A stretch of 39,268 nucleotides of DNA from a virus, in IMG/VR virus record IMGVR_UViG_3300046501_000349, positions 1 through 39,268 of that record; one strand, written 5' to 3'. The notes below the pieces were generated by a model, which ran no database searches, had not been told where the DNA came from, and was given only the letters and a program-made list of their open reading frames with translations. The translations under genes and the position numbers were made by a program. Below, piece by piece: positions 1-5,846 of this stretch (position 1 is the first letter of the stretch; every line of letters starts with the position of its first letter).

Positions 1-124
1 TTTTCGATTAGTATTTTCCCTATAGGTCAACTTTAAGGAGGAAGAACTGGTGAAACGTAAAGAAGACTATCCGTTGGTATTAACAGTTGCAGAAATTATG
101 GAGATTTTAGGCATCGGAAAGCGT
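1..124. repeat. Terminal direct repeat, left copy
   Basis: These 124 bases recur at 39145-39268 with only two differences, C112 against A39256 and A118 against T39262. The repeat holds the end of the Cro-like gene's downstream spacer, an operator and the start of the excisionase gene. This is what a circular or circularly permuted genome looks like when linearised with overlap. Both differences are silent third-position changes in glycine codons, which argues against random sequencing error. Confidence 0.95.
14..30. promoter_or_regulatory. Repressor-type operator between cro-like and xis-like genes
   Basis: The sequence TTTTCCCTATAGGTCAA is almost the exact reverse complement of the site overlapping the Cro-like gene's promoter at 38888-38904 (16 of 17 positions). 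It sits just before the AGGAGG ribosome site of the excisionase-like gene. It belongs to a set of related sites, listed with the repressor, and binding by that repressor is inferred. The same site recurs at 39158-39174 in the right terminal copy. Confidence 0.6.
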
Positions 125-241
125 GTCGCTTATGAGTTAATGGATCGTACCGATTTCCCTACAGTCCGCATTGGAAAATTAAAGCGAGTGAATCGTGAAG
201 CGTTTTTTAACTGGATTGATCTGCAAGGCAAAGTGTCTTAA
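50..241 (+). CDS. xis: Excisionase-family HTH DNA-binding protein
   Basis: A 63-residue protein with the winged-HTH layout of the excisionase/MerR-like family (helix_turn_helix_17): LTVAEIMEILGIGKRVAYEL is the helix-turn-helix at about residues 11-30, and PTVRIGKLKRVNREAFFNWI forms the wing and last helix. The GTG start follows AAGGAGG by nine bases. Through the circular junction it lies directly behind the Cro-like gene, in the order repressor, cro, xis usual for temperate phages. It probably directs excision with the integrase, although this family also includes AlpA-like activators, so the function is inferred. A second, partial copy starts at 39194. Confidence 0.75.
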   Translation: MKRKEDYPLVLTVAEIMEILGIGKRVAYELMDRTDFPTVRIGKLKRVNREAFFNWIDLQGKVS

Positions 242-275
242 TTGACACAAAAGGTGACGTAAAGGAGAAATGAAA

Positions 276-455
276 ATGAATGCTTTAAAATCAGTTCAAC
301 TTATGAGGAAGTACAATAATTGTCCTGCTTGTGGAAGTGAAAAAGTAGGTAATGGAGAAGGTAAATTAATTGTTGAAGATGAGACATTCTACAGGTATTG
401 TAAATGCGGTTGGGAAATTAAAACAAACGAAGATGGAAAAATAATCGTTAAGTAA
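276..455 (+). CDS. DUF3797-like zinc-ribbon protein
   Basis: A 59-residue protein with paired cysteines CPAC (C16, C19) and CKC (C42, C44) around the segment GNGEGKLIVEDETF, which I recognise as the DUF3797 pattern of Bacillus and Listeria prophage early regions. It likely binds zinc; its role is unknown. I chose the second ATG because the ribosome site AAAGGAG at 261-267 is eight bases before it but only two before the ATG at 270. It is followed closely by other small early genes in the same direction. Confidence 0.7.
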   Translation: MNALKSVQLMRKYNNCPACGSEKVGNGEGKLIVEDETFYRYCKCGWEIKTNEDGKIIVK

Positions 456-486
456 TGTCGCAATCCGAACAAAGGAGTTATTAATA

Positions 487-651
487 ATGGAGTTAACAGA
501 TAAAAGGAAAAAATTACTTGAAAAAGCTCAACAGTATCGAAGGGTGCCTGGTCACGGTCCTGATTTTATAGAAATGTCAATTGAGGAATTAGAAAAGTAT
601 GTAAGGGTAGCTGAATCAATGTTTAAATTAGCTTTTGATAAAAATAGTTAG
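487..651 (+). CDS. Small early protein, unknown
   Basis: A 54-residue open frame starting with ATG after AAAGGAG. It is rich in Lys and Glu and probably helical (KLLEKAQQYRR, then EELEKYVRVAESMFKLAF). I do not recognise a family. Support comes from its ribosome site, tight spacing in the early operon and lack of a competing frame. The leader before it contains CAATCCGAA, a string found again before the next gene. Confidence 0.6.
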   Translation: MELTDKRKKLLEKAQQYRRVPGHGPDFIEMSIEELEKYVRVAESMFKLAFDKNS

Positions 652-695
652 TACACAATCCGAAGAAAATCCGAAATAAAAGGAGCGAGTTAATC

Positions 696-980
696 ATGAA
701 CATTGAACAAAAAATGGAGTACATTCGTCGGGCACTGGAATTAGGAGCAAATGTTTACTTGAACTTTCACAATTTCAATGAAAAGAGTGAAGCTGAAAAA
801 ACAGCGGTTGAGTTAAGTCGACTGGCTGGTGTTACGCACCAACAAAAGTCAAACAATGGAACACATTGGTACAAAATCCAAAATGATGATTACTCATTAG
901 AATCTTCCATTTTCTACGATAAATATTTAGAAGAAGATGTCGTTTTAGATGGCATGAAAGAAGGTGAAAACATTGCTTGA
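696..980 (+). CDS. Hypothetical early protein
   Basis: A 94-residue soluble acidic protein with no cysteines and no membrane segment. It contains a run of predicted helix (IEQKMEYIRRALELGANVYL) and a middle part (GVTHQQKSNNGTHWYKIQ) that looks like a small alpha/beta domain. A ribosome site AAAGGAGCGAG precedes the ATG. Its end overlaps the start of the YqaI-like gene by eight bases, pointing to translational coupling. Family not recognised with certainty. Confidence 0.7.
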   Translation: MNIEQKMEYIRRALELGANVYLNFHNFNEKSEAEKTAVELSRLAGVTHQQKSNNGTHWYKIQNDDYSLESSIFYDKYLEEDVVLDGMKEGENIA

Positions 981-1176
981 GCATCCAATGGTCAGTGAAA
1001 TGAACCGTAAAGGTCTAGTGAATGCGTTAGATCAACCTGAATGCCAAGGGTTAGATTACTTTGGGAATGAACTACTAGCCGGGGATGATGTGGTCGAGTA
1101 TGACGGGGAAATCGTTTTACGTGACAACTTAAATGAGTTTTTAGCAGAACTAGGATTTACCTTTAAAACACTGTAA
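973..1176 (+). CDS. YqaI-like protein
   Basis: A 67-residue protein whose conserved features (MLEHPMVSEMN at the start, DYFGNELLAGDDVVEYDGEI in the middle, LGFTFK at the end) match the YqaI family known from the B. subtilis skin element and related prophages. Function is unknown. I chose the TTG at 973 because GAAGGTG lies six bases before it and the resulting N-terminus aligns with YqaI; a GTG at 964 is possible but has no properly spaced ribosome site. Confidence 0.75.
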   Translation: MLEHPMVSEMNRKGLVNALDQPECQGLDYFGNELLAGDDVVEYDGEIVLRDNLNEFLAELGFTFKTL

Positions 1177-1188
1177 GGGGGAATTGAA

Positions 1189-1668
1189 GTGAAATTATAT
1201 GAAATTAGTCAAAATTACTCTCAATTACTGGATATGGCGGATTTCTTGGATGAAACGACTTTTCAAGATACGTTACAGGCTATTGAAGAGGAATTGGAAG
1301 ACAAAGTAGAAAATATCGGGAAATTCATTCGCTGTTTAGATGCTGATGTCGAAGCAATCAAGTCAGAGGAAAAACGATTAGCTGATAAACGGAAAGCTTT
1401 AGAGAACAAAGTCGCAAACGTAAAAAGTTATGTACAGCATGAAATGGAGGTAGCTGGATTGAATAAAGTGAAACGTCCTACCGTAACCGTATCCATCCAA
1501 ACGAATCCTCCATCTGTGGAAGTAATGGACGAAAGTTTAATTCCATCCACCTATATGGTACCACAACCAGCCAAGATTGATAAGCGGGCCATTCTAACAG
1601 CTTTAAAAGAGGGAGAATTTATCCCTGGTGCATCCATTAAACAATCGGTGGGAGTGCGGATAAAATGA
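1189..1668 (+). CDS. Siphovirus Gp157-like protein
   Basis: A 159-residue protein. Residues 1-95 are strongly charged and predicted coiled coil (QAIEEELEDKVENIGKFIRC, KSEEKRLADKRKALENKVAN), followed by a smaller beta-rich end with the typical RPTVTVSIQTNPPSVEV and IPSTYMVP motifs of the Gp157 family. In streptococcal phages this family has been linked to phage resistance phenotypes, and in many genomes it sits just before the single-strand annealing protein, as here. It starts at GTG after AAGGGGG. Its stop overlaps the next small gene as ATGA. Confidence 0.85.
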   Translation: MKLYEISQNYSQLLDMADFLDETTFQDTLQAIEEELEDKVENIGKFIRCLDADVEAIKSEEKRLADKRKALENKVANVKSYVQHEMEVAGLNKVKRPTVTVSIQTNPPSVEVMDESLIPSTYMVPQPAKIDKRAILTALKEGEFIPGASIKQSVGVRIK

Positions 1669-1799
1669 CAATTTACATCATCAATGGTAAGCCCTATAGT
1701 GCCGTTTCTAACGGCTTTCAATTAATCGACAATCAAACCTATTACATGATGATAGAACGTGCTGAAATCACGCATACGGAGGTTATAGAACATGACTGA
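1665..1799 (+). CDS. Small protein between gp157-like and erf genes
   Basis: A 44-residue open frame that starts in an ATGA overlap with the gp157-like stop and ends eight bases into the Erf gene. This tight packing suggests translational coupling and is the main reason to call it. The peptide is mostly polar with aromatic residues (YYMMIERAEI) and has no recognisable domain. Confidence 0.55.
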   Translation: MTIYIINGKPYSAVSNGFQLIDNQTYYMMIERAEITHTEVIEHD

Positions 1800-2469
1800 A
1801 TTAAACATATATCAAAAATTGGTGGAGGTAAGGAAATCGGTTCCTTATCTCCAAAAAGAAGCTCAAGGCGCACAATATCAATATGTCGGCAGCTCACAAG
1901 TGTTATCAGCAGTTCGAATGAAAATGGATGAACTAGGCTTACTATTAACCGTTAAAGTGACAGGACATAACGTTCAATCAGAAACAGTTGAAAACAAGGA
2001 TAAGTACGACAAAGTTAAAAAGACCACAACTTATTTTACTGAATTAGATTTGGAATTCACTTGGATTAATGCTGATAAGCCGGAAGAAACCATAACTAGC
2101 TCGTTTTACGCTCAAGGGGTGGATATAGCAGGTGAAAAAGGAGTAGGGAAAGCCCTAACGTATGGTGAAAAATATTTCCTTCTCAAGACGTTTAATATCG
2201 CTACAGACAAAGATGATCCAGACGCATTCCAAGAAAAATCAGAATCCTACCGCAAACCCGATCCCATTACAGCCCAAGAAGTCGGAACATTAAAAACAAA
2301 GGTTCTAGAATTCGCTCAATTAAGAAGTAAAACCGAAACAGACGTTTACAAAGTATTGAGCATTACCAACATAGAGTCTCTAACCTCCAAAGAAGCCAAA
2401 GAAACGATTGCAAAGCTTACTGGATGGATTACATCAGCTAAGAAGGAAACAGCCAAGAAGGGGGCTTAA
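1792..2469 (+). CDS. erf: Erf-family single-strand annealing recombinase
   Basis: A 225-residue protein with the ERF superfamily signature: an N-terminal helix followed by YQYVGSSQVLSAVRMKMDE, a beta-rich centre, and the FYAQGVDIAGEKGVGKALTY motif near residues 106-125, which is highly conserved in P22 Erf relatives. The C-terminal 65 residues are a charged linker. Erf proteins form rings and anneal complementary single strands during phage recombination, and SSB is their usual partner; an SSB gene lies at 9568. The ribosome site is GGAGG, eight bases ahead. Confidence 0.9.
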   Translation: MTELNIYQKLVEVRKSVPYLQKEAQGAQYQYVGSSQVLSAVRMKMDELGLLLTVKVTGHNVQSETVENKDKYDKVKKTTTYFTELDLEFTWINADKPEETITSSFYAQGVDIAGEKGVGKALTYGEKYFLLKTFNIATDKDDPDAFQEKSESYRKPDPITAQEVGTLKTKVLEFAQLRSKTETDVYKVLSITNIESLTSKEAKETIAKLTGWITSAKKETAKKGA

Positions 2470-2516
2470 ACGCTCCCTATAGATAAAAATTGTGACGATA
2501 AAAAAGGAGTGTTTTG

Positions 2517-2690
2517 ATGTTATCAATCACATTAAAGAGCGGAATTACCCACCAATACAAAGAAGCGGAGTTAGACGAAAAAACGATAACTAATAGGTTA
2601 ATGCAACCATTTTGGAAGATTGTTTCTGATAACAATATTGAAATTTATAGAACAGACGAAATTGCACATGTGATGATTTCTAAAAAGTAA
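2517..2690 (+). CDS. Small hypothetical protein
   Basis: A 57-residue open frame with a clear AAAAAAGGAG ribosome site. It looks like a compact beta-alpha-beta fold (MLSITLKSGITHQY, then PFWKIVSDNNIEIYRTDEIA). Small proteins of this look are frequent in Bacillus prophage early regions, but I cannot name the family. The 26 bases before it contain a 13-base string found again at 4227. Confidence 0.6.
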   Translation: MLSITLKSGITHQYKEAELDEKTITNRLMQPFWKIVSDNNIEIYRTDEIAHVMISKK

Positions 2691-2735
2691 TTACCGTCAT
2701 TTTCCGATTAAATCACAAAAAATGGAGGTAACACC

Positions 2736-2978
2736 ATGAACCTTACAAACGTTGAAACCCATTTCCGTCAACAACATCAATTACTAGGCAACATAGCCGA
2801 TGAAGTCTCATTCAACATGATTTACGCCCTCATTGACCAGGTACGCAGCCAAACGAAAGAAATCGAACGGTTAACAGCTTTAAATCGTCACTACTTTTTC
2901 ACTTTTTACAACGGAGACGTTTCAAAAATGAAAGCGGATTTTCACTATTTGGGGAGTGATCCCCCTTTGGAGGGATAG
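2736..2978 (+). CDS. Hypothetical early protein
   Basis: An 80-residue protein, N-terminal part helical (ADEVSFNMIYALIDQVRSQT) and the rest rich in aromatics (HYFFTFYNGD). A good ribosome site, ATGGAGG, precedes the ATG. It ends two bases before the next gene's GTG. Family unknown. Confidence 0.65.
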   Translation: MNLTNVETHFRQQHQLLGNIADEVSFNMIYALIDQVRSQTKEIERLTALNRHYFFTFYNGDVSKMKADFHYLGSDPPLEG

Positions 2979-2979
2979 C

Positions 2980-3189
2980 GTGATTACCACCATCACACGT
3001 AGAAAGAAACACGAAGCGGAATTAGCCATTAAAGACCTGGAGGCGAGGGGATTTAAAATCTCCTTTCCTCTCACTGAAATCAAAAGGGATGGGAAACAAT
3101 TTTCATCCGATGCCTATAAACGGAAAATATTCCAGCATAACACGTTTACCTCTTGTTGGAGAGCCCAATTAAGGAGGGACGAGCCATGA
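2980..3189 (+). CDS. Small basic hypothetical protein
   Basis: A 69-residue basic protein starting at GTG after GGAGGGA; a longer frame from 2956 lacks a ribosome site. The sequence TTITRRKKHEAELAIKDLEA, then FKISFPLTEIKRDGKQF, suggests a small alpha/beta nucleic-acid-binding protein, but no family is recognised. Its stop overlaps the next ATG by four bases. Confidence 0.65.
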   Translation: MITTITRRKKHEAELAIKDLEARGFKISFPLTEIKRDGKQFSSDAYKRKIFQHNTFTSCWRAQLRRDEP

Positions 3190-3557
3190 AATGTCCTAAC
3201 TGTGGTTTAGTCAACAAAAGTAAAGTAACCAATAGCAGGCAAAAAAGAATGACCACTAAACGATGGAGAACATGTTTGGAATGCAACACTCGTTTTATTA
3301 CTTATGAAGTGACTTCAGAAGAATTTGATAAATATATGCACCAAGAAACAAAACGTTTTAGTGAAGGTGAAATTATAACCATGATAATGCTACGAGAGAA
3401 AGGTTTAAAACACGGTGAAATCGCCTTGCTTTTAGGCAGGTCAAAACAAAGTGTTGATATGAAAATGTTTAAGTTGTTAACAAACGAGGAGTATTTTTTA
3501 GTATTAGACGAGATTGAGAGAATGGGATATTTAAAGAATGTTGAAAGCTGTGTTTAA
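3186..3557 (+). CDS. NrdR-like zinc ribbon with HTH, no ATP cone
   Basis: A 123-residue protein. Residues 1-42 form a zinc ribbon like that of NrdR: CPNC (C3, C6) and CLEC (C30, C33), with the NrdR-typical KRWRTCLECNTRFITYE. NrdR repressors carry an ATP cone next; here residues 55-110 instead look like a helix-turn-helix (MIMLREKGLKHGEIALLLGR, then SKQSVDMKMFKLL). It is therefore probably a phage DNA-binding protein with a borrowed ribbon, and no ribonucleotide reductase gene is nearby. Regulatory function is inferred. Confidence 0.7.
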   Translation: MKCPNCGLVNKSKVTNSRQKRMTTKRWRTCLECNTRFITYEVTSEEFDKYMHQETKRFSEGEIITMIMLREKGLKHGEIALLLGRSKQSVDMKMFKLLTNEEYFLVLDEIERMGYLKNVESCV

Positions 3558-3569
3558 GGAAGTGGTGAT

Positions 3570-3845
3570 ATGGTACACGAAAATCAACCTGACTCTTTAA
3601 AAGAAGTTCTTCGCTTTGATAAATATGGGCGTATGCTCGCTCACCCCGATTATCACCCAAATAATCGGAAAGCGTACACAGAAGAGGAGTTAGAATATCT
3701 GTGCAAATTTTGTGATTACGATGATTTGCGGTCGATGTCCTATGCGCTGGGCAAACCGGAAATGGGAATAGCGATGCAAATTAAGAAGCTCAAAAAAGAG
3801 GGCAAGTTCGAGTATTACAAACGGCTGGATAAGTATTATGTCTGA
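3570..3845 (+). CDS. HTH-like DNA-binding protein
   Basis: A 91-residue protein. Residues 35-80 (YTEEELEYLCKFCDYDDLRS, then MSYALGKPEMGIAMQIKKLK) resemble the SANT/Myb-like or sigma-region-4-like helix-turn-helix of small Firmicutes phage proteins. The preceding gene has a similar three-helix region, so the two may act together or be distant relatives. The ATG has a weak upstream site, GGAAGTGG. Function unknown; DNA binding inferred. Confidence 0.65.
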   Translation: MVHENQPDSLKEVLRFDKYGRMLAHPDYHPNNRKAYTEEELEYLCKFCDYDDLRSMSYALGKPEMGIAMQIKKLKKEGKFEYYKRLDKYYV

Positions 3846-3859
3846 AAGGAGAAAGCTCC

Positions 3860-4012
3860 ATGCGAAAACCTAAGAATCGGAATAAGGGTGACATCTTCCG
3901 TCCAGTAGTTCAAGTGATAAAGGCAAAGAATGGCGTACCGACAAGGATTGATTTTAATGGTTACTCTTATGCTTTGGTACATGTGGATTATATTAATGGT
4001 CGAAAAGGCTAA
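3860..4012 (+). CDS. Small hypothetical protein
   Basis: A 50-residue basic protein after AAAGGAG. It is beta-rich: DIFRPVVQVIKAKNGVPTRI followed by DFNGYSYALVHVDYI, possibly an SH3-like or OB-like barrel. No family assigned. Confidence 0.6.
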   Translation: MRKPKNRNKGDIFRPVVQVIKAKNGVPTRIDFNGYSYALVHVDYINGRKG

Positions 4013-4032
4013 GAGGGGAAGGAGCCTTAAAA

Positions 4033-4212
4033 ATGGATGAACGAATAAATGACATTATGTACAGCAGAAAAAACGCATGGGCTTTCTTAGTGAATTTTGA
4101 TTTATTGCGAGAAGAAAATAACCGTCTAAAGAAAGAGCTTGTTACGTTTAAGAAAAACCGAGTAATTGAACCAGCAGAAACCAAGGCAGCTTACATGGAT
4201 CTTGATGATTAA
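4033..4212 (+). CDS. Small helical hypothetical protein
   Basis: A 59-residue protein, mostly helical, with a short leucine-heptad-like stretch (LLREENNRLKKELVTFKKN) suggesting a coiled-coil dimer. The ribosome site GAGGGGAAGGAG lies just upstream. Family not recognised. Confidence 0.6.
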   Translation: MDERINDIMYSRKNAWAFLVNFDLLREENNRLKKELVTFKKNRVIEPAETKAAYMDLDD

Positions 4213-4254
4213 TAACGTAATTGACCAAAATTGTGACGAAAATGAGGTGAGGAA

Positions 4255-4425
4255 ATGAAGTCAACTAAGTACCAACTATTAAAAGATGATTTTGACCACG
4301 CAGTTAAAGAAATTGGTTTACTTCATAAGCGTATCAAGGAATTAAAAGAAGAAAATCAACGATTGAAAAAACAATCAAAGGTTTCTCCTCTGGAATATGA
4401 TTTTGATTGGGCAAAAGATATTTGA
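4255..4425 (+). CDS. Small coiled-coil protein
   Basis: A 56-residue protein with a clear coiled coil (IGLLHKRIKELKEENQRLKK) and an acidic aromatic tail. It resembles the preceding gene in length and layout. The ribosome site is GAGGTGAGGAA. It is the last + strand gene before the convergent XRE gene and is followed by a terminator. Confidence 0.6.
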   Translation: MKSTKYQLLKDDFDHAVKEIGLLHKRIKELKEENQRLKKQSKVSPLEYDFDWAKDI

Positions 4426-4450
4426 GTCATCTTTCGAAGAAATATCGACA

Positions 4451-4478
4451 GAAGGGGATCATTCCCCTTCCTCTTTTT
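4451..4478 (+). terminator. Rho-independent terminator between convergent genes
   Basis: A perfect 8-base stem GAAGGGGA / TCCCCTTC with loop TCAT is followed by CTCTTTTT. It ends the first early operon. The hairpin overlaps the stop of the minus-strand XRE gene, but the minus side has no U-run. Confidence 0.8.
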
Positions 4479-4674
4479 CTAGGTAAAGCAGTTCATTTAC
4501 ATCACAGTTAAACAGATCACACAGCTTATAAATAGTCTCAAAGGCTATGGTCGTACTTTCCTCATTGTATAACTTTGAAATGGTTGTACGGCTTAATCCA
4601 GTACGTTCATGGACATCTTTAATGTTCATTTTATTTTTTGCCATAAGGACACGAAGATTATTTTTAACAATCAT
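4459..4674 (-). CDS. XRE/Cro-C1-type transcriptional regulator
   Basis: A 71-residue single-domain HTH regulator: NNLRVLMAKNKMNIKDVHER then TGLSRTTISKLYNEESTTIA cover the helix-turn-helix, and ETIYKLCDLFNCDVNELLYL is the closing helix pair. This is the short YozG/HTH_26-type Cro fold with no oligomerisation domain. I chose the ATG at 4674 with AGAGGTGG before it; a GTG at 4686 lacks a spaced ribosome site. It is divergent from its homolog at 4819, forming a second regulatory switch in the genome. Confidence 0.85.
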   Translation of the reverse strand: MIVKNNLRVLMAKNKMNIKDVHERTGLSRTTISKLYNEESTTIAFETIYKLCDLFNCDVNELLYLEKEEGE

Positions 4675-4708
4675 ACCCTTGTCCACCTCTCAACATTAAT
4701 ATATGCAC

Positions 4709-4795
4709 AGTATACAAGAATATACTTAAAAAATAAATTATTTTTGCCAAAATAAACACATAAGTGTTTACAACGAATACAAAGCAGTTTATAAT
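4709..4795. promoter_or_regulatory. Divergent control region with + promoter and two inverted repeats
   Basis: On the + strand TTTACA (4767-4772), a 17-base spacer and TATAAT (4790-4795) make a good sigma-A promoter for the XRE gene at 4819 and the replication operon. Two inverted repeats are candidate operators: AGTATA-N6-TATACT at 4709-4726 and AACAC-N4-GTGTT at 4754-4767, which touches the -35 element. I found no convincing minus-strand promoter. Confidence 0.6.
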
Positions 4796-4818
4796 TATAT
4801 TTAGAGGGAGGGAAGAAT

Positions 4819-5037
4819 ATGCCAAATATAGATGTAAAACTTTTAGAAATGATGGGAAAAAAGAAGATCCGCACCATCAAAGAACTTCATGAAAAAACAG
4901 GGATCTCCAGAACCACCATTTCAGACTTATTAAACGGAAATAAGCGGTCCATCCGTTTAGAAACAGTCGAAAGGCTTTGCGAAGCGTTAGATTGCGAGAT
5001 TGGCGATTTAATAGTCATTAAGAAAGAGGTGGTCTAA
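4819..5037 (+). CDS. XRE/Cro-C1-type transcriptional regulator
   Basis: A 72-residue HTH protein, a clear relative of the minus-strand regulator at 4459-4674: both share the T-GISRTTIS / TGLSRTTIS recognition helix and an ETV/ETI-LC-DC-ELI-type end. It starts at ATG after GAGGGAGGGAAG and is the first gene of the replication operon. I infer that the two proteins compete at the shared intergenic operators and so set the timing of replication gene expression. Confidence 0.85.
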   Translation: MPNIDVKLLEMMGKKKIRTIKELHEKTGISRTTISDLLNGNKRSIRLETVERLCEALDCEIGDLIVIKKEVV

Positions 5038-5118
5038 GTGGTAGCAGCTTACTTATTGATGGTAGCGATCTTTATCGGTTATGTGGTTTATGTAGACACT
5101 TCAAAAGAAAAGGAATAG
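5038..5118 (+). CDS. 26-residue single-pass membrane peptide
   Basis: A short frame starting at GTG immediately after the stop of the XRE gene, with AAAGAGGTGG ahead. It encodes one membrane span (VVAAYLLMVAIFIGYVVYV) and a charged tail. Very small membrane peptides next to XRE genes occur in Bacillus prophages, but the role is unknown. Called on ribosome site, position and membrane span only. Confidence 0.45.
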   Translation: MVAAYLLMVAIFIGYVVYVDTSKEKE

Positions 5119-5132
5119 AAGGTGCGTGATAA

Positions 5133-5843
5133 ATGGGGAAAGAAGCTTATTATTTTTCTCACGATGCAAATGCTCGCCAGGACCCCAAAATTTTAGCCAT
5201 GATGTCAGTATATGGGCCAGAAGGTTACGGATGGTATTGGATACTTGTTGAAATGTTAAGAGAGCAATCTGATTTTGTATTAGACAAGCAAGGTAAATAC
5301 ACATTTAATGCAATTGCTATGCAAATGCATTGCAACAAGGATACAGCTGAAAAGTTTGTGCATGATTGTATTAATGAATTTTCATTATTTGATACTGATG
5401 GTAATAAATTTTGGAGCAACTCTTTATTGCGAAGGATGGCAATGAAAGAGGAAATATCTCAAAAGAGAAAAAAAGCAGCGGAAAAAAGATGGTCAAATCA
5501 AGAAGAAGATGCAAATGGTATGCAAATGCATAGCAAAAGCAATGCAAATGGTATGCAAGGAAAGGAAAGGAAAGTAAAAGAAAGTAAAGTAAATAAAAAT
5601 AAATATGCTGATTATGTTTCGATGACTCAGCAAGAATATGAAAAGCTAGTGATTCAATTCGGAGAAACAGGAGCTAATGAACGTATTGTAAATCTCAATC
5701 TTTATAAAGGCTCTAAAGGTGTTAAGTACAAAGATGATTATTTAACCATTCTGTCTTGGGAACGAAAAAACAAAAAATCAAATCCTGTTATCACGATTGA
5801 ACAACCTAAACGATTTGACCCTGCAGTTTTATTGGAGGATTAA
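5133..5843 (+). CDS. Replication initiation protein, Lin1244/Lin1753-like N-terminus
   Basis: A 236-residue protein. Residues 3-95 match the Lin1244/Lin1753 (DUF4373) winged-helix domain of Firmicutes phage replication initiators: YYFSHDANARQDPKILAMMS then YGPEGYGWYWILVEMLREQ. A low-complexity basic linker follows (residues about 110-150) whose DNA carries repeated ATGCAA motifs, and the C-terminal 80 residues (YADYVSMTQQEYEKLVIQFG) resemble the DnaD-like or helicase-loader end of such proteins. It directly precedes the DnaB-type helicase, so it probably binds the origin and recruits that helicase, as lambda O and P do together. Confidence 0.8.
   Translation: MGKEAYYFSHDANARQDPKILAMMSVYGPEGYGWYWILVEMLREQSDFVLDKQGKYTFNAIAMQMHCNKDTAEKFVHDCINEFSLFDTDGNKFWSNSLLRRMAMKEEISQKRKKAAEKRWSNQEEDANGMQMHSKSNANGMQGKERKVKESKVNKNKYADYVSMTQQEYEKLVIQFGETGANERIVNLNLYKGSKGVKYKDDYLTILSWERKNKKSNPVITIEQPKRFDPAVLLED
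5308..5613. other. Candidate replication origin: iterons and A-rich stretch
   Basis: Inside the initiator gene, ATGCAAATGGTATGCAA occurs exactly at 5509-5525 and 5542-5558, and ATGCAATTGCTATGCAA (15 of 17) at 5308-5324. A partner motif, ATGCAAATGCATAGCAA, lies at 5520-5536, with ATGCAAATGCATTGCAA (16 of 17) at 5319-5335. Immediately downstream, 5559-5613 is nearly all A, G and T on this strand, a likely unwinding element. Iterons within the initiator gene followed by an AT-rich tract is the lambda-type origin layout. The origin role is inferred. Confidence 0.6.
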
Positions 5844-5846
5844 ACC

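Noticed and set aside
2471-2486. Additional repressor operator (CTCCCTATAGATAAA)
   Set aside because: Only the left half fits the motif and there is no promoter there.
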